A stretch of 64,000 nt of DNA from Carya illinoinensis (taxonomy: Eukaryota > Streptophyta > Magnoliopsida > Fagales > Juglandaceae): NCBI RefSeq assembly GCF_018687715.1, contig NC_056764.1, positions 12,049,001-12,113,000 of the forward strand, written 5' to 3'. Below are positions 59,277 to 64,000 of the stretch, in pieces. How positions within the stretch are numbered: the stretch's first letter is position 1; every line of letters begins with the position of its first letter. Made by a program: the position numbers and the translations under genes. The notes beneath the pieces are model-generated. The model was not told where the DNA came from. It made no database searches and worked only from the letters and a program-made list of their open reading frames with translations.

Positions 59277-59789
59277 TGTATGCTTTATTTTGGTGTCGAT
59301 ATAGACTTCCTCACTTTAACAACTTAATTTTTGCTCAGAAAACTAATTTCATATTTAAGGTTTCCAAAATATGATCGTAATTCTCAATTCTAGGACTTCC
59401 AGCAACTGTAAGAACTTAGATATTCTTCACTGATTGGAAGGTAGTTAAGATACCGCCGTCTAGTGTGTGAATATATACCCATACAAATTATTTATTTGAC
59501 TTTGGGATGTATCATGTTTATCCCTTTTGGTAAGTTCAGATGTCTTATTTTATTAGAGCCATGCATTCTTGTGTTAGACTCTCTAACATCTTTGTAGTTT
59601 GAATTATTATTGAATAGCCAAGAAAGATGATTAAAATACAATTTTTTTGCTCTTTTTAGTATTTCCATGGATAAGCATGACCATGATTATACGCATTCTG
59701 TTAAATTTTAGAAAACTAGTTGATCCTCAAGTCTTAAAACTTGCTACTGTTTACATATAAGAGAACTAGAAACCAGAGTATGGAAAAAT

Positions 59790-60290
59790 TATGTCTTTCA
59801 ACTTCCTTCAAGCTATGAGAACTAGCAACTCATGTACTGCCCCACCATTAAGTACAATAGCTGAAAACCAACTAAACAAAAAACATATAAAGAATTCCCA
59901 GATTTCATCTACATTGCGTTCCCTATTATTAAAACACCTCTCATTCCTTTCCAACCAAATGCACCACATAATACACAAAGGAATCATCTTCCATGCAGCT
60001 GCCACTTGAGAGCAAGGAAAAAGGTCTAGGCCAACATGCAAGTGCTTCTACTACTGAATTAGGCATAACCCAGGACAGTTCCGATCTACTAAGCACACCA
60101 TCCCATAACCCTTTAGCCACATCACAATGAATAAGAAGATGGTCCACAAATTCTGCAGCTTTCGTACACAAAAAGCACCTTCCACAACAATCATGCCATG
60201 CTTTCTCGAGTATGGCATGATTGTCTGAATGTTCCCCAATGCTGCTGGTCATTGGGGAATGAAACTCGGTTTGACATGACATGATTCAAC
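59790..60290 (-). pseudogene. LINE ORF2 3' fragment inside the CACTA element
   Basis: Minus-strand frames read RCFLCTKAAEFVDHLLIHCDVAKGLWD then LSWVMPNSVVEALACWPRP and WLERNERCFNNRERNVDEIW, the zf-RVT tail region of plant L1-type LINEs with its Cys/His cluster. One frameshift splits it. Same region of ORF2 as 25745-26790 but a different copy. Confidence 0.85.
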
Positions 60291-60419
60291 CTAGTACTTC
60301 TGTTATATAAGAAGAAACTCGGCAGGAGAAATCAGATGCAGAAAGTAGGTAAACTCCTTGATTTTTTTATCTATGCACCCCTGGGATTACTGCATCAGTT
60401 TTGGTTTTTTTTTTTAAAA

Positions 60420-62110
60420 CCATGTTCTTCAGTTTGGAAAAACTTCAACGAGATAATGAAACACTTACTGAGTCACTCAAAAGATTTGAAATTATGAAAA
60501 AATGACTACTCGTGCCCAACCTTAGCAAATTTAAGTGCCACAACAAGGCATTGTCTGATCAATTAACTGAAATTCAAAATGATGTTCAAGAAGGGAAGTA
60601 TTCATTTATATGTCTTGATTTGCCACTGGTTTTCCCATACTGAAGTTAATGATATTCAACAGAGATCAAGGGATATTGTGCATTAGAGAGGTTTATTGTT
60701 TTTTTCACTCATTTAGTCAACAAAGATCTTGCTTCTTTCTCCATCGAAGGTAGAAGAAACGGCACAAGTGCATCCTGCAATATAAACTTTCTCTACTCAT
60801 TCCACAGCTGAGCAGAGAAAGTAACACAATCGCTAAGATAGTACTCATTAAAGTCACTTGTCAACTTATTCAACATTTTATGTCATTATAGGATGTATGT
60901 TGTCAAAAGTATTGCTGAAAATCTACCTATAAAAAAAAAGAAGTATTGCTGAAAATTAGTTTTGGATGCCCTACTTTTAGATACTAGACTAACTTGTTTA
61001 TTTGGTTTGAATTACAACAATACTCACATGGGGAATAGAGTGAAGGTAATCTCTTAGCCCATCTGTTGTCGCTTTTATTGTTATTTTTCTTGTGTTGAAT
61101 TTTACTTCTAATACTTTTTTATGCATTTGAATGGCTGCATACTTTCATAGGGGCAAGATGTTGCCTTTGAACAAGTAGCGATTGTCATTTGTGGCTTATC
61201 CAGCGTGATTTTCTATTTAAGTAAAAAAATGCTTTCCTAGAATATGTTTCATTGAAGAAGTAAGGAAGCCCCATGGTATCAAGATTTTTATTTGTGCTCG
61301 TTACCTTTTTCCTTAGCTTTCAAGATTTTTATGTTTCATTGTAGGTTGGATCGTGACAAGTTTTAGCTTGGGAGATAATGCTAGCATGATGTGTCTCTTA
61401 TTTAGGAAGAAAATAAGAACTTTGTTGGTGTTTTACAGAAGGGAAGTCTGTGCAAGAAATGGTGGATGAAGCTTGTCGACATGTCCCAAATAATGATGGT
61501 AAGCTTCAACCTTGATTGCATTCATCACTGAATAAGTTCTGTTACAGTACCCTCACTGCAGTTTTATATCAAAGTTTTGGTTGTGGTGCACTTGTCATAA
61601 TGGCAGGGGACAAAAACATTGAAATGGTAATATCTTCCTGATTGCTGCTTGCCAATTTTGGTATAGTATGTCCACTCTGGAGTTCTGAGCTTACTCTTTC
61701 TGTGACTTTTATCAGGTTAATCAAATTAGGGACTCATTGGCCATTATGGGTGATAACAGAACAGCCGATAGCTTGCCACAAGTATGTATTTCCGCCCATA
61801 GATTTATAATCTCTTTCAGCCACCTTTGGTTCCTTATTTGGATTGCTATTGATAAACCTAAGTACTAATAGACAGCTAGGTTACAAGGCATGTTGACTTC
61901 CTAAGTTTATTAGGTGAAAAGGACACTTAAAAATGTGGGAGGGACCCTTGTTGGACATAAATATGACATGGAAAACAGGAAAAGTGATTTGCGGGCTTTG
62001 GATATGAGAAGTATTCAACTTTTGGTCAAACTCGTGCCCATGATCTGTTTGATGTTTCGTTGGTTGTTTTTGTCATATTTTCATGTTGTATGTGGTCAAT
62101 TTTACACAAG
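60420..62110 (+). pseudogene. Captured exons of an unrecognised gene
   Basis: Short splice-bounded blocks: a Leu/Glu/Lys-rich coiled-coil-like piece LEKLQRDNETLTESLKRFE (about 60430), ALSDQLTEIQNDVQE (about 60550), exon 61439-61498 (SVQEMVDEACRHVPNNDG), exon 61607-61626, exon 61716-61781 (VNQIRDSLAIMGDNRTADSL) and a last block from about 61916 (KRTLKNVGGTLVGHKYDMEN). GT/AG borders and phase are consistent for the middle exons. An in-frame stop after 'RFEIMKK' breaks the first block. I do not recognise the parent gene. Confidence 0.6.
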
Positions 62111-62329
62111 ATGAATCGGGTGAATATCATTTTTTCCTTTTACACAATTGTCTGAATGTTCCCTAATTTCTCCTGCCGAATCATGTCAATTGTCAATTGG
62201 GAATGAATATAGATTTTGATGAATTTATAAGATATAACCTAGCTATGACAGCCATATAGGTTCACCTATATTATAATTTTTTTTTTAATTTTTTAAAATA
62301 CTATTTGCGGCGACTAAAAGTCGCCGGAA

Positions 62330-62900
62330 AAGGATATTTTTTCGTGGGGAATAGATTGATAAAACTGCAAAGGGTATTTAATGGCGGCGCGTTTTTAATC
62401 GCTGGTAAATCCTTTGCCAGCGATTTTTGAATCGCTGGCAAAGAAATTTAATAACCGAAAGGTCTTTTCCAGCGATTAAAAAATCGCTGGGAAATCCTTT
62501 GCCAGCGATTCAAAAATCGCTGGCAAATGAATTTAAAAACAGAAAGTCATTTGCCAACGACTACAAAATCGCTGCCAAATCCTTTTCCAGCGATTTTTGA
62601 ATCGCTGGAAAATGACTTTCTGTTTTTAAATTTCTTTACCAGCGATTTTTTAATCGCTGGCAAAGGATTTCCCAGCGATTTTTTAATCGCTGGTAAATGA
62701 CTTTCTGTTTTTAAATTCCTTTGCCAGCGATTCAAAAATCGCCGGGAAATCCTTTAGTTTTAGCGGCGATTTTTAGTTTCCGCCGCAGTATATAGGAAAT
62801 GGCTAAATAGTACCGGCGAATATGCAGCGATTTTGTAATCGCCGGTATAGGTATTTGGCGGGGATTTTTCCACTTTTTCCGGCGATTTATAATCGCCGGG
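62330..62900. repeat. CACTA right subterminal repeat array
   Basis: About eleven units of a palindrome, mostly CCAGCGATT-TTT-AATCGCTGG variants, clearest at about 62410, 62468, 62500, 62587, 62639, 62671 and 62724, becoming GGCGATT...AATCGCC near the terminus. Spacing is irregular (about 27-60 bp). A minus-strand frame with a repeated AIKKSL motif arises from this array and is not a gene. Confidence 0.9.
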
Positions 62901-63101
62901 AAAAGTGCCATCTGTTGTAGTGCTCACTCATTTGCACAAAATATATATCAAATACTACAGATTTGATTATATATACTAAAGGTTTAGATTTTCAGTTTAC
63001 AACTATAATATGTGATGTTGTTGTTGGAAGTATCTCTCTTGGGCTTTCTTGGCCGGGTGACAAAGGTGAGAGTTTGAGTTTGCCACGGGTAAGGTATCTC
63101 C

Positions 63102-64000
63102 TTGGGTGAAACCAATGGAGGTTTGTGGGGTATTAACATGGAGGATGAATTGTTGTTGAAGTATGGTAATCTGACGTTAACAAAGAAAGAACAAGAGAAG
63201 GTAGTGATAGGGGTGGGTGAAGTTGAGGAAACCGATCTGTTGCGGGGTAGGCATTGTTTGATTGAGAAAGTGATATCTAAAAAACTAGTCCCTTTTTATG
63301 TCTTCGAAAATACCATGCATAAGATCTAGAAGGTAGTTGGTTCTATAAAATTTTCTGATATGGGTGCAAACATGTTTATTTTGAAGTTTTAGTTAGTTGA
63401 TCAGGATGTGTGGAAAGTTAAACTTGGTTGTCCTTGGATGTTTGATAGACTGTTGGTGATACTCCAAGACTTAGATGGTTATAAACCTATAAAGGATATG
63501 ATGTTTGACATAGAATTTTTCTAGGTGCAATTTCATAATCTCCCTTTGCGTGGAATAAACAAATTGGTAGGGGAGAGATTGAGATATGCCATTGGTATCT
63601 CGACATTGGTGGATGTTGATGAACATGGTGTAGGATGGGAAAAGTATCTGAGAGTATGTATTTTAATGGATCTGAGTAAGCCATAACTACAGGGTCTAAT
63701 GATTAATATTGGTGGTAGCAATCTCTAGGTAACTTGCAAGTATGAATTGAAAGACTACCAAAATTTTATTTTTCTTGTGGTGTAATCCTTTATGGCTCAA
63801 ATGCTTGTGCTCCTATGGAGTCACTACATTCTTCAAAGTTAGGTTCTTCTAAGCCATATGGTGTATAGAGCAGTGCAATCTACGTTGTTGCACTATGTGA
63901 TTGCTAGAGTGATTGAGCAGTCTTAACAAGATATGGTTTGAATAAAGATGGTGGGTGGTGAGCAATTACACACCGGGGGAATGACAGTTTAGGGTAGTTC
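63102..64000 (+). pseudogene. LINE ORF1 (DUF4283 gag-like) remnant, runs off window
   Basis: One frame reads WGINMEDELLLKYGNLTLTK, then VGSIKFSDMGANMFILKF, GCPWMFDRLLVILQDLDGYK, VQFHNLPLRGINKLVGERL and DVDEHGVGWEKYLRVCILMD, matching the DUF4283 domain of plant L1-type LINE ORF1 proteins. It is broken by several TAG codons within the same frame. The following CCHC knuckle region (about 63740-63820) is barely readable. The rest lies beyond the window. Confidence 0.85.

Larger units (their letters stand above)
56768..62922. mobile_element. CACTA (En/Spm-type) transposon carrying captured genes
   Basis: 6155 bp. Left terminus CACTACAAGAAATATGACC, right terminus ...CCATCTGTTGTAGTG, with 3-bp target duplications CTC at 56765-56767 and 62923-62925, all diagnostic of CACTA elements. 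Subterminal arrays of 'ccagcgatt...aatcgctgg' lie at both ends. I see no transposase (TnpD/TnpA) frame, so it is non-autonomous. The cargo is an isopropylmalate dehydratase fragment, exons of an unrecognised gene and a LINE fragment. The C-rich stretch at 56995-57360 may be a captured promoter/5' UTR. Confidence 0.93.

Noticed and set aside
62547..62735. Minus-strand open frame with repeated AIKKSL
   Set aside because: It is a translation of the CACTA subterminal palindromes, not a protein.
62330..62900. CRISPR-like spaced repeats
   Set aside because: Eukaryotic DNA; the units are irregularly spaced and belong to a CACTA end.

Overview
This is a 64 kb piece of plant nuclear DNA, AT-rich and full of introns and transposons. 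It almost certainly comes from a woody eudicot. Fagales/Juglandaceae would fit the style of the small TIR elements, but that is only an impression. There are no bacterial features. Five protein genes look intact: a kinesin-5 motor (+), two NFRKB-like INO80-type chromatin genes (-), an RBOH NADPH oxidase of the RBOHH/J type (+) and a WOX3-type homeobox gene (-).

Layout. 1-5.6 kb: intergenic, with a small hAT-like element. 5.6-13.7 kb: kinesin-5, 22 coding exons, 1048 aa when spliced. 14-21.2 kb: NFRKB copy 1. 22.8-23.8 kb: a rearranged remnant of a second kinesin gene. 23.8-26.8 kb: unrelated inserted DNA including a LINE fragment. 27-34.1 kb: NFRKB copy 2. 36.6-40.9 kb: RBOH, 14 coding exons, 841 aa. 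42.46-46.92 kb: a decayed Copia LTR retrotransposon with both LTRs and target-site duplications. 47.97-49.27 kb: WOX3-like gene. 49.8-50.56 kb: a second hAT-like element. 50.6-56.7 kb: intergenic, with small nested TIR elements and microsatellites. 56.77-62.92 kb: a complete CACTA element carrying an isopropylmalate dehydratase gene fragment, exons of a second unrecognised gene, and a LINE piece. 63.1-64 kb: a decayed LINE ORF1.

History. About 11.3 kb, running from kinesin intron 10 through the NFRKB promoter, was tandemly duplicated (offset about 12.9 kb). Both NFRKB copies stayed open, while the second kinesin copy decayed. The NFRKB copies share a 400-bp tract without any mismatch over the winged-helix domain, which suggests gene conversion. 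From memory, kinesin-5, NFRKB-like and RBOHJ genes also lie together in Arabidopsis (At3g45850, At3g45830, At3g45810), so the core gene order looks ancient and the duplication recent.

The genes do not form one pathway: mitotic spindle motor, chromatin remodelling subunit, ROS-producing oxidase and lateral-organ patterning factor. The most unusual part of the window is the gene-capturing CACTA element, followed by the duplication and its conversion tract. I saw no sign of a new defence or enzymatic system.
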